Assembly (NCBI GenBank): GCA_965656535.1
Contig: CBFHKX010000001.1
Coordinates: 124,001-188,000, forward strand
From: Lishizhenia sp965656535
GTDB taxonomy: Bacteria; Bacteroidota; Bacteroidia; Flavobacteriales_D; Crocinitomicaceae
Reading direction: 5' to 3'
Length of the DNA: 64,000 nucleotides
Shown here: one piece after another, positions 24,457 to 32,119 of the stretch
How positions within the stretch are numbered: the first letter of the stretch is position 1
Layout: each line of letters begins with the position of its first letter
Program-made: the position numbers and the translations under genes
The notes under the pieces: generated by a model
What the model was told of the DNA's origin: nothing
Databases searched by the model: none
Seen by the model: the letters and a program-made list of their open reading frames with translations, nothing else

Positions 24457-25200
24457 CTAAAACAACGCTATACTCAAACCTACACTTAAAGGTGTTAGAT
24501 TTACACTTTCATTATCATTAAATAAAGTAGAAAAGAAATACGCTCCGTATAGAGACACGTTTCTAAAACCAATCCGCACCGTTGCACCATAACGCAACCT
24601 ATTATTATCCGGAAAATTGTAACTCTTAAATTTATAATCCCTACCCTCGATCTCTTCAACTGTTTTTGTATAAGCATTAAGTTGATATCCTATTTTACCA
24701 CCAACTAAAAACTTAAAATGCTTCATTCCTTTAGTTCTAAATCTAAATTCTATTGGAATCTCTATATAATTTGCTGCATACTTACTTCGCTTGATATTGA
24801 GCGTACTATCTAAATCAGATAAAGTGGTTGTGTTGTTATTAAAATTTCTGTCAAAATTTGTTTTTGTATGGTTGTTGTAGTGACTAAAACCAATACCCCA
24901 TCCAAAGCCTACTGTATTAGATTTTGTAAATGGTACATCAAACATAAGACTCGTATTTACGCCTATAGAATACCAAGGACTCTCAAGTATTTCTTTATCT
25001 CCTTGCCAATCATTGTAAACAATATCTACCATTAACCTGTCGTATTTCCTCAACTTGGTAGTCTCATACGGTCGAAATCCGCTGTAAAACCACATTATAC
25101 CTGGCCTTCTTTTTGAAGACAAATCTTCTCTTTCTTCCAAATATTGAGAAGTAGAAAAAAATGTTGTGAAAACGAATAAGATAACCAATAAAACTCTCAT
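24457..25200 (-). CDS. Outer membrane beta-barrel protein (PorT-like), unknown role
   Basis: 247 residues from the ATG at 25200. This start overlaps the galE stop as ATGA and opens a clean signal peptide (MRVLLVILFVFTTFFSTSQ); a longer frame from 25230 would put ten hydrophilic residues in front. The mature part has alternating strands with the usual barrel pattern: VGFGWGIGFSHYNNHT, YIEIPIEFRFRTKG, FKFLVGGKIGYQLNAY, LRYGATVRIGFRNVSLYGAYF. The block YIEIPIEFR is typical of PorT/outer-membrane-barrel (OMP_b-brl) proteins of Bacteroidota. No specific function is known. Translational coupling to galE is unusual for such a protein and may be simply positional. Confidence 0.7.
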   Translation of the reverse strand: MRVLLVILFVFTTFFSTSQYLEEREDLSSKRRPGIMWFYSGFRPYETTKLRKYDRLMVDIVYNDWQGDKEILESPWYSIGVNTSLMFDVPFTKSNTVGFGWGIGFSHYNNHTKTNFDRNFNNNTTTLSDLDSTLNIKRSKYAANYIEIPIEFRFRTKGMKHFKFLVGGKIGYQLNAYTKTVEEIEGRDYKFKSYNFPDNNRLRYGATVRIGFRNVSLYGAYFFSTLFNDNESVNLTPLSVGLSIALF

Positions 25201-26228
25201 AAACTTTGTTTGTTTAATTCCCATTTCCAAGAAGACGCAATTGCTTCTTCTACCGAATATTTAGCTTGCCAAGAAAGCGCTGTTCTAGCTTTATCTACTT
25301 CGGCAAATATTTCAGGTACATCTCCGGGCCTTCTCTTTCCAAATTCCCAATTTAAATTTGTGTTTGCAACACGCTCGAACATTTCAATAAACTGTAAAAC
25401 AGAAGTACCTTTTCCTGTTCCAATATTAAATACCTCGTAAGAAGAATGTGTATCGGCTGCAAGAAAATCTAAGGCTTTAACGTGTGCATTTGCTAGATCA
25501 GTAACATGTATATAATCCCTAACGCAGGTGCCATCTACCGTTTGATAATCATTACCGTAAACTGTAAGTTTTTCTCTAACCCCAGATGCCGTTTGTGTGA
25601 TATATGGTAACAAATTGTTTGGAATACCTTGTGGCTCTTCTCCAATAAGAGCAGATTCATGCGCTCCAATAGGATTAAAATACCTTAAAGCAACTATGGA
25701 TAGTTGAGCGTAAGCTTGTGCTGCATCTTTTAAAATATCCTCGCACATGAGTTTCGTTCTTCCATATGGGGAAGTTGGTTTTTGGGTTGGCGACTGTTCG
25801 TTTACTGTTTTATTCTCTGGATCTCCATAAACGGTACAACTACTAGAAAACACTAGATTTTTAATCTGGGTTCGTCTCATCCAATCTAACACCACGATTA
25901 ATCCACCGAGATTGTTTTGATAATATTTCAACGGTTCCTTAACCGACTCTCCTACAGCTTTATCTGCTGCAAAGTGAATAACACCCCAAAAATCATATTT
26001 TTTAGCAAGTATATCCAATACAGCAATCGTATGACAACTTTCAGATTCTACCTCTAATTCAACACCTGTAATTTTTTCGAGTCGTTCAATTACCGATGTT
26101 TTTGCATTTCTAAAATCATCTAAAATTACTGGAATAAAGTTGTTTTTAACTAGTTCAACAACCGTGTGCGATCCAATATAACCTGCACCTCCTGTAACTA
26201 AAATATACCTCTTTTGCTCCATTTTCAT
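25197..26228 (-). CDS. galE: UDP-glucose 4-epimerase
   Basis: 343 residues from the ATG at 26228; another ATG two codons on (26222) is equally possible since a TACATTTG box lies at 26229-26236. Rossmann start ILVTGGAGYIGSHTVVEL, Ser-Tyr-Lys catalytic set in FSSSCTVYGDP and SPYGRTKLMCED, and the C-terminal KRRPGDVPEIFAEVDKA. Interconverts UDP-glucose and UDP-galactose for surface glycans. Its TGA overlaps the start of the downstream barrel gene. Full length and secure. Confidence 0.94.
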   Translation of the reverse strand: MKMEQKRYILVTGGAGYIGSHTVVELVKNNFIPVILDDFRNAKTSVIERLEKITGVELEVESESCHTIAVLDILAKKYDFWGVIHFAADKAVGESVKEPLKYYQNNLGGLIVVLDWMRRTQIKNLVFSSSCTVYGDPENKTVNEQSPTQKPTSPYGRTKLMCEDILKDAAQAYAQLSIVALRYFNPIGAHESALIGEEPQGIPNNLLPYITQTASGVREKLTVYGNDYQTVDGTCVRDYIHVTDLANAHVKALDFLAADTHSSYEVFNIGTGKGTSVLQFIEMFERVANTNLNWEFGKRRPGDVPEIFAEVDKARTALSWQAKYSVEEAIASSWKWELNKQSL

Positions 26229-26236
26229 CAAATGTA
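26229..26236 (-). promoter_or_regulatory. -7 box (TACATTTG) for galE
   Basis: An exact TAnnTTTG match directly before the galE start on the minus strand, implying an almost leaderless message. No -33 match is seen, so confidence is moderate. Confidence 0.35.
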
Positions 26237-26257
26237 AACAATAGAAAGCAATTATGC

Positions 26258-26626
26258 CTAAGCTACAGCTGTATTATCTAGCTTAACAATTTGCACATGA
26301 TTATCAAAATGATGTTTAAAACCAAAATCATATATCATAGTATATTTTCCTCCATCAGGCGCATTAAATGTATGTGTATGAAATTTTGGTGTAAATCCGT
26401 CTGCTTTTAAGATCTCCAGTTTTATAGGAGACGACCTGTACAATTCGTACATTTTAGATAAAACAGACCAATTTCTATGCAGTTGTTTGTTTAGTTTTAT
26501 TAGCAAAGAATTCTTTTCTTTGTTTCTTTCATTGTGAAACTCATTTTTACAGGATAGTGAGCAATATTTTCTATTTGCTCTGCCTTCAAATTGTCTTTGA
26601 CATTGAACGCAAGTAGTATTTTTCAT
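26258..26626 (-). CDS. Small zinc-ribbon protein, unknown function
   Basis: 122 residues. The N-terminus has a compact zinc-binding pattern Cys6-x2-Cys9-x12-Cys22-x3-Cys26 (CVQC, then YCSLSCKNEFHNERN), like DUF2116/MYM-type ribbons found before coiled or basic regions. The rest is a basic helix followed by a short beta-rich piece (PDGGKYTMIYDFGFKHHF). No enzyme motif and no signal peptide. It may bind nucleic acid or a protein partner; nothing here decides. It lies 29 bp upstream of galE on the same strand. Similar small ribbon proteins are common in Flavobacteriales genomes, but I do not know a characterised one. Confidence 0.7.
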   Translation of the reverse strand: MKNTTCVQCQRQFEGRANRKYCSLSCKNEFHNERNKEKNSLLIKLNKQLHRNWSVLSKMYELYRSSPIKLEILKADGFTPKFHTHTFNAPDGGKYTMIYDFGFKHHFDNHVQIVKLDNTAVA

Positions 26627-26695
26627 AGTGTAGTATTTGATTTAACAAACGTTTTAAAGACGAAAAAAGTTACATTAAAAATGTAAAAAATTAAA

Positions 26696-26890
26696 ATGAA
26701 AAAACCCGATTTTCAGCAACATAGGCAATATAAGAAAGGTTATAAAATGCTTGTTCGTTTTGCTCTTTACGGAGTTACCTTAGCCTTTTTAATTTACTTT
26801 ATTCAAAGAAAATCACAAAAACCAAGTGCTTTAGACAACAGTCAAATCCGCAATTTTGTCATTGATGATACTACTACAATAAATAATTAA
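26696..26890 (+). CDS. Small single-pass membrane protein
   Basis: 64 residues. A basic N-terminus (KKPDFQQHRQYKKGYK), one membrane segment (about 18-36, MLVRFALYGVTLAFLIYFI) and a short polar tail, so probably N-in. Unknown family. It lies 16 bp ahead of tadA on the same strand, and coding potential is supported by the clean topology and the tight spacing. Bacteroidota often keep a small membrane protein at this place, as far as I recall. Function unknown. Confidence 0.6.
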   Translation: MKKPDFQQHRQYKKGYKMLVRFALYGVTLAFLIYFIQRKSQKPSALDNSQIRNFVIDDTTTINN

Positions 26891-26906
26891 TAATTACTTT
26901 TTAGTT

Positions 26907-27353
26907 ATGATAGAACCTTTTAACGACGAATACTTTATGAAACAAGCGCTACAAGAAGCCTATAAAGCTCTGGAAAAAGACGAAGTACCAATAGGAGCGG
27001 TGATTGTTTCCAACCAATCCATTGTTGGGCGTGCGCATAATTTAACAGAACAACTCAATGATGTAACGGCCCATGCCGAAATGCTTGCCATCACTGCAAC
27101 TGCCAATGCCCTTGGCGGAAAATACCTAAACAACTGTACGTTATACGTTACCATGGAACCCTGTACTATGTGTGCAGGAGCTTTAAATTGGAGTCAGATT
27201 ACAAAAATAGTATTTGGTGCCAGTGATGAAAAAAGAGGAGCCCAAAGACTTACTGAAAATATTTTTCATCCAAAAACTGAAATTATTGGCGGAGTTTTAG
27301 CGCAAGAATGTAGTCAAATAGTAAAAGATTTTTTTAAAGGAAAACGTTCGTAA
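26907..27353 (+). CDS. tadA: tRNA-specific adenosine deaminase family protein
   Basis: 148 residues. Zinc deaminase with His56-Ala-Glu58 (VTAHAEMLAI) and the PCxxC pair Cys86/Cys89 (MEPCTMCAGAL). N-terminus DEYFMKQALQEAYKALEKDEVPIGAVIV is that of TadA, which makes inosine at the wobble base of tRNA-Arg(ACG). The tail GVLAQECSQIVKDFFKGKR fits as well. Guanine or cytosine deaminase is less likely given this N-terminus. Confidence 0.9.
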   Translation: MIEPFNDEYFMKQALQEAYKALEKDEVPIGAVIVSNQSIVGRAHNLTEQLNDVTAHAEMLAITATANALGGKYLNNCTLYVTMEPCTMCAGALNWSQITKIVFGASDEKRGAQRLTENIFHPKTEIIGGVLAQECSQIVKDFFKGKRS

Positions 27354-27393
27354 ATAAAAGTATCAAAAAAACAAAATAATATAGACAATAAAA

Positions 27394-28440
27394 ATGATAG
27401 ATACACAATTATTAGCCCGTATATGCGAAACACCAGGAGCTCCAGGCTTTGAAACACGTATTAGAAATCTTGTTCTTGAAGAAATTAAAGACATATGCGA
27501 TGAAGTAGAAACCGACAATATGGGTAATGTTTACGCCATCAAACGCGGAAAAGAAAAGAAACGTGTAATGGTTGGTGCACACATGGATGAAATTGGTTTT
27601 ATTGTAACCCATATAGATGAAAAAGGGTTTATACGTTTCCATACATTAGGTGGTTTTGACCCCAAGACATTAACGGCACAGCGTGTTTGGATACATGGTA
27701 GAGAAGATGTAATGGGAGTAATGGCCTCAAAACCTATACACGTGATGTCTCCCGAAGAAAGAAACAAAGTTGCTAAATTAAAAGACTACTTTATTGATAC
27801 AGGCTTACCCAAAGAAGAAGTTGAAAAGCTGGTAAAGGTAGGAGATCCCATAACGAGAGAGCGAGGATTTATAGAAATGGGTAACTGTTTAAATTGTAAA
27901 TCTTTAGACAACAGATTAGCCGTTTTCATTTTAATTGAAACACTAAGAAACTTAAAAGATAAAGAAATACCTTATGATTTATACGCCGTTTTTACCGTAC
28001 AAGAAGAAGTAGGAATACGAGGAGCCAACGTAGCTTCTATGCGCGTAAAACCAGATTTTGGATTTGGTTTAGACACTACAATAGCATTTGATTTACCCGG
28101 AGCTGCTGCACACGAAAAAATAACGGAACTAGGTAAAGGAACTGCCATTAAAATTATGGATGCTGGAACCATTTGCGATTATCGAATGGTAGAATTTATG
28201 AAAAAAACAGCTACACAAGAAAACATTACATGGCAACCTGAAATACTCACAGCTGGAGGAACAGATACTTCTGGAATTCAACGTATGACAGAAGGCGGAT
28301 CTATTGCCGGAGCGGTGAGCATACCAACAAGACATTTACATCAAGTAATAGAAATGGCAGACAAAAGTGATATTCAAGCAAGTATAGATTTACTTACAGC
28401 GTGTGTTTCAAAAATAAATCAGCACGACTGGAGTTTTTAA
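27394..28440 (+). CDS. M42 family metallopeptidase (glutamyl aminopeptidase/endoglucanase-like)
   Basis: 348 residues. Co-catalytic zinc peptidase: MVGAHMDEIGFIV (His and Asp ligands, 61-73), KSLDNRLAVFILIETL (bridging Asp), VQEEVGIRGANVA (catalytic Glu pair), FGLDTTIAFD (Asp ligand) and a late His in SIPTRHLHQVIE. These form the M42 set. The family makes dodecameric cytosolic aminopeptidases that trim peptides. It starts 40 bp after tadA. Older annotations name such proteins endoglucanase, which is wrong. Secure family call; peptide preference unknown. Confidence 0.92.
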   Translation: MIDTQLLARICETPGAPGFETRIRNLVLEEIKDICDEVETDNMGNVYAIKRGKEKKRVMVGAHMDEIGFIVTHIDEKGFIRFHTLGGFDPKTLTAQRVWIHGREDVMGVMASKPIHVMSPEERNKVAKLKDYFIDTGLPKEEVEKLVKVGDPITRERGFIEMGNCLNCKSLDNRLAVFILIETLRNLKDKEIPYDLYAVFTVQEEVGIRGANVASMRVKPDFGFGLDTTIAFDLPGAAAHEKITELGKGTAIKIMDAGTICDYRMVEFMKKTATQENITWQPEILTAGGTDTSGIQRMTEGGSIAGAVSIPTRHLHQVIEMADKSDIQASIDLLTACVSKINQHDWSF

Positions 28441-28496
28441 CTCATTTTCTTCGACGAAAGGCGAAAAACCTTCTTTTAATTGGCATTATTTTAGCT

Positions 28497-28504
28497 TAAA
28501 TTTG
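28497..28504 (+). promoter_or_regulatory. -7 box (TAAATTTG) for the 154-residue protein gene
   Basis: Exact TAnnTTTG match, 14 bp before the ATG at 28519. A TTTT stretch is found about 19 bp upstream as a weak -33 element. Confidence 0.5.
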
Positions 28505-28518
28505 AAAAAAAGAAAAAC

Positions 28519-28983
28519 ATGTTTGATTTAAAAGAATTAATGAATAACGATACAATTAAAGGTATCATGGCAAAAGTAGGTGTTTCTGAAGAGCAAGCAA
28601 GCTCAGTAATAAACACTGCTGCAAGTACAATGAAGAATAAATTTTCTGGTAACGAAGCTCAGGCAAGCTCTTTACTTTCTGAAAATGAAAATACTGCGGA
28701 CGATAACAAATTAGCAGAAGAAGTTGAAGAAGGTTTTCTTTCTAAACTTAGTGCAGATGATAATGGTATTGATGATGGTATTATTAGTAAACTGAAAGGA
28801 GCTGCAATGCCCGCAATTATGTCTGTAATGTCCAGTAAAATGGCCGGGAATAAAGAAGGTGGTACTTCTGGAATTACTTCTATGTTATCTGGTTTTATTG
28901 ACGATAAAGATGGAGACGGAATTGGGATGAATGATATCATGGATAGCGCTAAAAGTAAACTTGGCGGACTATTTGGAAAATAA
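28519..28983 (+). CDS. Small helical protein with a calcium-loop-like motif
   Basis: 154 residues, acidic, rich in Ser, Met and Gly, no signal peptide. The helical repeats and the C-terminus KSKLGGLFGK recall DUF937/YidB-like proteins, but the match is loose. Residues 129-139 read DKDGDGIGMND, an EF-hand or dockerin-type calcium loop (Asp at positions 1, 3, 5 and 11 with Gly at 6). Function unknown. It is alone on its transcript: promoter box at 28497 and a good terminator at 29004. Confidence 0.7.
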   Translation: MFDLKELMNNDTIKGIMAKVGVSEEQASSVINTAASTMKNKFSGNEAQASSLLSENENTADDNKLAEEVEEGFLSKLSADDNGIDDGIISKLKGAAMPAIMSVMSSKMAGNKEGGTSGITSMLSGFIDDKDGDGIGMNDIMDSAKSKLGGLFGK

Positions 28984-29003
28984 TTCAGACTCAAGATAAT
29001 TAT

Positions 29004-29034
29004 AGAAAAGCTCAATCGAAAGGTTGGGCTTTTC
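29004..29034 (+). terminator. Terminator after the 154-residue protein gene
   Basis: Arms of 12 nt (29004-29015, 29023-29034) with one G-T pair and a 7-nt loop, followed by TTTGT. Confidence 0.75.
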
Positions 29035-29089
29035 TTTTGTATGAAAACTATTCTTAGCAAAAATTAAAAAAATTCATACCTTGCTTTTT

Positions 29090-30175
29090 ATGCGAGGAAT
29101 TTTGAGTTGTATCTTATTGTTGTTTTCACAATTAATTGTTAGTCAAACTACCAACACAATTAGCACTTTAACCAGCCAAATAAATGAAAGTTCTGGTTTA
29201 ATTTACCTCAACAATACCTTTATCACGCATAATGATTCTGATAACGCACCAAATTTATATGAGTTTAATAGTGCAACTGGAGATATCACAAGAACGGTTC
29301 ATATTGCAAATGCACAAAACAAAGATTGGGAAGACCTTGCTATAGACGAAACATTCATTTATATCGCAGATTTTGGCAACAACCAAGGAAATAGAACAGA
29401 TTTAAAAATTTACAGAATAAGCATAGCAGATTACACAACAACACCAAATGATACTGTTTATGCAGATAGTATTTTATACAGTTACTCAGATCAAACAGAT
29501 TTTACGAGCAGCACTTTCTCTACAAAATATGATGCAGAAGCATTAATTGCTTTTAGAGATAGTCTTTTTATTTTTACTAAAGATTGGAGTAACAGCACAA
29601 CTCGTATTTATTCTATTCCAAAAGCTCCAGGTAACTACTCTGGTGTAAAACAAGATAGCATTAATACTGGTTTCTTAGTAACAGGAGCAGACTTCGATAC
29701 AATTAATCAAAAAATTGCATTAATTGGTTATAGTTTTAACAGTGCTACCGTATTAGAAATTAGCAACATCACAAGTAAAATTTCTGAAGCTACACTCTCG
29801 CCCTTCGCATTAAATTGTTCTGAATCTTACCAAGTAGAAGGTGTAGCCTACGCAAATAACAATTGTTTACATATTTCGGCAGAGCAACACAGCAGCGGAG
29901 CAGCAGCACTTTATGAACTTTGTACACCCAATGTTGGACTAATAGAAGAATACGAGAACGAACCAAGAATATATCCAAATCCTGCAACAGACTTACTAAA
30001 TATTTTTCTCGGAAATGAAGAATATTATGAAATTTACTCTTCAATTGGTCAACTTCTATATGTTGGCAAAAAGAAACAACTTGACCTAGATTCTTTTTTA
30101 CAAGGAGTTTATACCATTCGTATTCTTACTACTAACCAACAGAAACAAAAAACACTAAAATTTATAAAACTATAA
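29090..30175 (+). CDS. Secreted T9SS type A cargo protein, propeller-like
   Basis: 361 residues from the ATG at 29090; a TTG nine bases earlier is also in frame. Signal peptide about 1-20 (ends LIVSQ). The body contains repeated strand units with Asp/Asn turns (ESSGLIYLNNTFITHNDSDN, DLAIDETFIYIADFGNN, ALIAFRDSLFIFTKDWSN), consistent with a beta-propeller. The C-terminus from about residue 290 is a type A sorting domain: RIYPNPATDLLNIF, IYSSIGQLLYVGK, LQGVYTIRI, ending KTLKFIKL. It is therefore expected to be exported through the T9SS and attached to the surface or released. Ligand unknown. Confidence 0.8.
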   Translation: MRGILSCILLLFSQLIVSQTTNTISTLTSQINESSGLIYLNNTFITHNDSDNAPNLYEFNSATGDITRTVHIANAQNKDWEDLAIDETFIYIADFGNNQGNRTDLKIYRISIADYTTTPNDTVYADSILYSYSDQTDFTSSTFSTKYDAEALIAFRDSLFIFTKDWSNSTTRIYSIPKAPGNYSGVKQDSINTGFLVTGADFDTINQKIALIGYSFNSATVLEISNITSKISEATLSPFALNCSESYQVEGVAYANNNCLHISAEQHSSGAAALYELCTPNVGLIEEYENEPRIYPNPATDLLNIFLGNEEYYEIYSSIGQLLYVGKKKQLDLDSFLQGVYTIRILTTNQQKQKTLKFIKL

Positions 30176-30178
30176 AAC

Positions 30179-30586
30179 ATGAATAAAGCACTACAAAATA
30201 GTTTGGCACTAATATTCGGACTCATTCTTGGCGCAATTGTAAATATGTTAATTGTAAGTTTTGGCCCGGCTCTAATAGCACCACCAGAAGGAGTTGATGT
30301 GAACGATATAGAAAGTATAAAAGCCAACTTGCACCTCTACTCTCCTATTCAGTTTTTGATTCCGTTCTTAGCACACGCACTTGGTACATTAGGCGGAGCT
30401 TTTGTAGCTGCTAAAATTGCTAAATCTCATAAACGAACATTTGCTTTAATAGTTGGTGTATTTTTTCTTTTTGGCGGAATTATGATGGTCGTAATGTTAC
30501 CCACTACGCCTATTTGGTTTATTCTATTAGACTTACTCGTTGCTTATATCCCTATGGGATATTTGGGTTGGAAATTGGTAAGGTAG
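30179..30586 (+). CDS. Small four-helix membrane protein, unknown
   Basis: 135 residues with four predicted membrane segments (about 8-28, 62-80, 86-107, 111-131) and a loop of ~25 residues between the first two. Small residues and Gly pairs (LGTLGGAFVAAKIAK) suggest close helix packing. No recognised family. It begins 3 bp after the T9SS cargo gene. No terminator is seen after it; about 100 bp separate it from the next gene. Confidence 0.65.
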   Translation: MNKALQNSLALIFGLILGAIVNMLIVSFGPALIAPPEGVDVNDIESIKANLHLYSPIQFLIPFLAHALGTLGGAFVAAKIAKSHKRTFALIVGVFFLFGGIMMVVMLPTTPIWFILLDLLVAYIPMGYLGWKLVR

Positions 30587-30690
30587 GTGTTTTTAATAAT
30601 TTAGTTGAGTACAAAAGTTAGATTCATCTGATTTAAAAGCAGAATAAAACCTAGTTTTTCACTTTCTTTGCATCCAGAAACATTAATCAC

Positions 30691-31044
30691 ATGAAAAAAA
30701 TATATCATTTATCTTCTTGTAACACCTGTCAGCGTATCATAAAGGAAATAAACCCTGGCAGCGAGGTAGAATTACAAGACATTAAACAAGAAAATATTGA
30801 TGCCAAAACCTTAGATTGGATAAAAGATAAAGTAGGTTCTTACGAAGCAATGTTTTCTAAAAGAGCAATGAAATATCGTTCTATGGGATTAAATGAAATG
30901 AACCTAACGGAGGACGATTACAGAAAATACATGTTAGAAGAATATACGTTCTTAAAGCGTCCGTTTATAATTTTAGACGAAGAAGTTTTTGTTGGAAACA
31001 GCAAAAAAGTAGTAGAACAAGCTGTTAACGCTTACAATAAATAA
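30691..31044 (+). CDS. ArsC/Spx-type thioredoxin-fold protein
   Basis: 117 residues, the normal ArsC/Spx size. The redox motif Cys10-Asn-Thr-Cys13 lies at the first turn (SSCNTCQRII), and the C-terminal FLKRPFIILDEEVFVGN carries the KRP element of the family. Arsenate reductases of this fold use a Cys followed by other partner cysteines, while Spx-like proteins have CxxC, as here. A regulator (Spx/MgsR-like) or a general reductase are both possible. It is followed by the EamA exporter after 3 bp. No arsenic genes are nearby, so arsenate reduction is not supported by context. Confidence 0.8.
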   Translation: MKKIYHLSSCNTCQRIIKEINPGSEVELQDIKQENIDAKTLDWIKDKVGSYEAMFSKRAMKYRSMGLNEMNLTEDDYRKYMLEEYTFLKRPFIILDEEVFVGNSKKVVEQAVNAYNK

Positions 31045-31047
31045 AGG

Positions 31048-31983
31048 TTGAGAGGACTTATTCTAGCCCATTTAGCACTGCTTGGGGTTAATTTACTTTA
31101 CGGTGCCAATCACGTTTTGGCCAAAGGCATTATGCCAGATATGATAAAACCCAATGCGTTCATTTTCTTACGCGTACTGGGTGCTACCGTTCTTTTCTGG
31201 ATTGTAAAACTCTTTGTGAAATCTGAGAAAATAGAGAAAAAAGATTGGATTAAAATTGTTGGTGCTGGCTTTTTTGGTGTTGCCGTTAATCAGCTTTTCT
31301 TTTTTAATGGTTTGCAGCAATCATCGGCGGTAAACTCGGCTATTATTATGACCACCACACCTATTTTGGTGGTAATTTTGGCTTTTTTCTTCTTAAAAGA
31401 ATCACTCTCGCCCATTAAAATAATTGGTGTATTGGTTGGCGGAACAGGAGCAGTTTTGCTTACACTTTCTGGCAGTGTAAAAGGATTTGATTCACAAATT
31501 GGAGATTTATACATCTTTATTAATGCAATGAGTTACGGTATTTACCTCATCTTTGCACGTTCTTTAATGAAAAAGTACAAGCCAATTACCGTAATTACTT
31601 ACTTTTTTACGGTAGGATTGGTATTAGTAACCTTGTTTCCGCTCACTATTCCAGAATTATTAGACACGCCCTTTTCTACCTTTGACGGAAGAACAAATGC
31701 CATTATAGCTTTTGTAATTATTGGTGTTACGTTTTTCACCTATCTATTTAATAATTTTGCGTTGAGAAGGTTGAGTCCAACAGTATCAGGTTCATACATT
31801 TACCTACAACCTATGTTGGCCATGGGTTTTGCTTTTCTATTCTTTTATGTAGGCTGGGTAGAAGACACCACCAAGTCTATTACACTAGAAAAAATAGGTT
31901 ATATGCTCTTGATTTTTGCGGGCGTATTCTTTATCTCAAGAGCAACGTATTTAGAACGTAAGAAAGCGAAGTTAAAAGGATAA
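31048..31983 (+). CDS. DMT superfamily (EamA) transporter
   Basis: 311 residues, ten membrane segments in two EamA repeats (about 1-140 and 150-300). The first repeat shows LLYGANHVLAKGIMPD and TTTPILVVILAFFFLKESLS; the second YIYLQPMLAMGFAFLFFYVGW. Probably an inner-membrane exporter of metabolites or amino acids. The start is TTG at 31048, 3 bp after the ArsC-like gene; no ATG with sense precedes the first helix. Substrate unknown. Confidence 0.85.
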   Translation: MRGLILAHLALLGVNLLYGANHVLAKGIMPDMIKPNAFIFLRVLGATVLFWIVKLFVKSEKIEKKDWIKIVGAGFFGVAVNQLFFFNGLQQSSAVNSAIIMTTTPILVVILAFFFLKESLSPIKIIGVLVGGTGAVLLTLSGSVKGFDSQIGDLYIFINAMSYGIYLIFARSLMKKYKPITVITYFFTVGLVLVTLFPLTIPELLDTPFSTFDGRTNAIIAFVIIGVTFFTYLFNNFALRRLSPTVSGSYIYLQPMLAMGFAFLFFYVGWVEDTTKSITLEKIGYMLLIFAGVFFISRATYLERKKAKLKG

Positions 31984-32119
31984 ACCCGCTTTCCATCTAT
32001 TTTTGAGTTGATTAATTATTTTCTTCAAAAGACTTTAGATGCCTACTTACTTTCAAAAGTGTTGGGCTAGATTGCCTTTTATATATGAAAAAAGCGTATC
32101 TTCACTAAAAATCAACGAT

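Noticed and set aside
30691..31044. Arsenate reductase with arsenic-resistance locus
   Set aside because: No ArsR, ArsB or Acr3 gene is near, and the CxxC motif suits Spx or a general reductase better.
32039..32119. Longer N-terminus for the S8 peptidase starting at 32039
   Set aside because: It would place 27 non-signal residues in front of a clean signal peptide.
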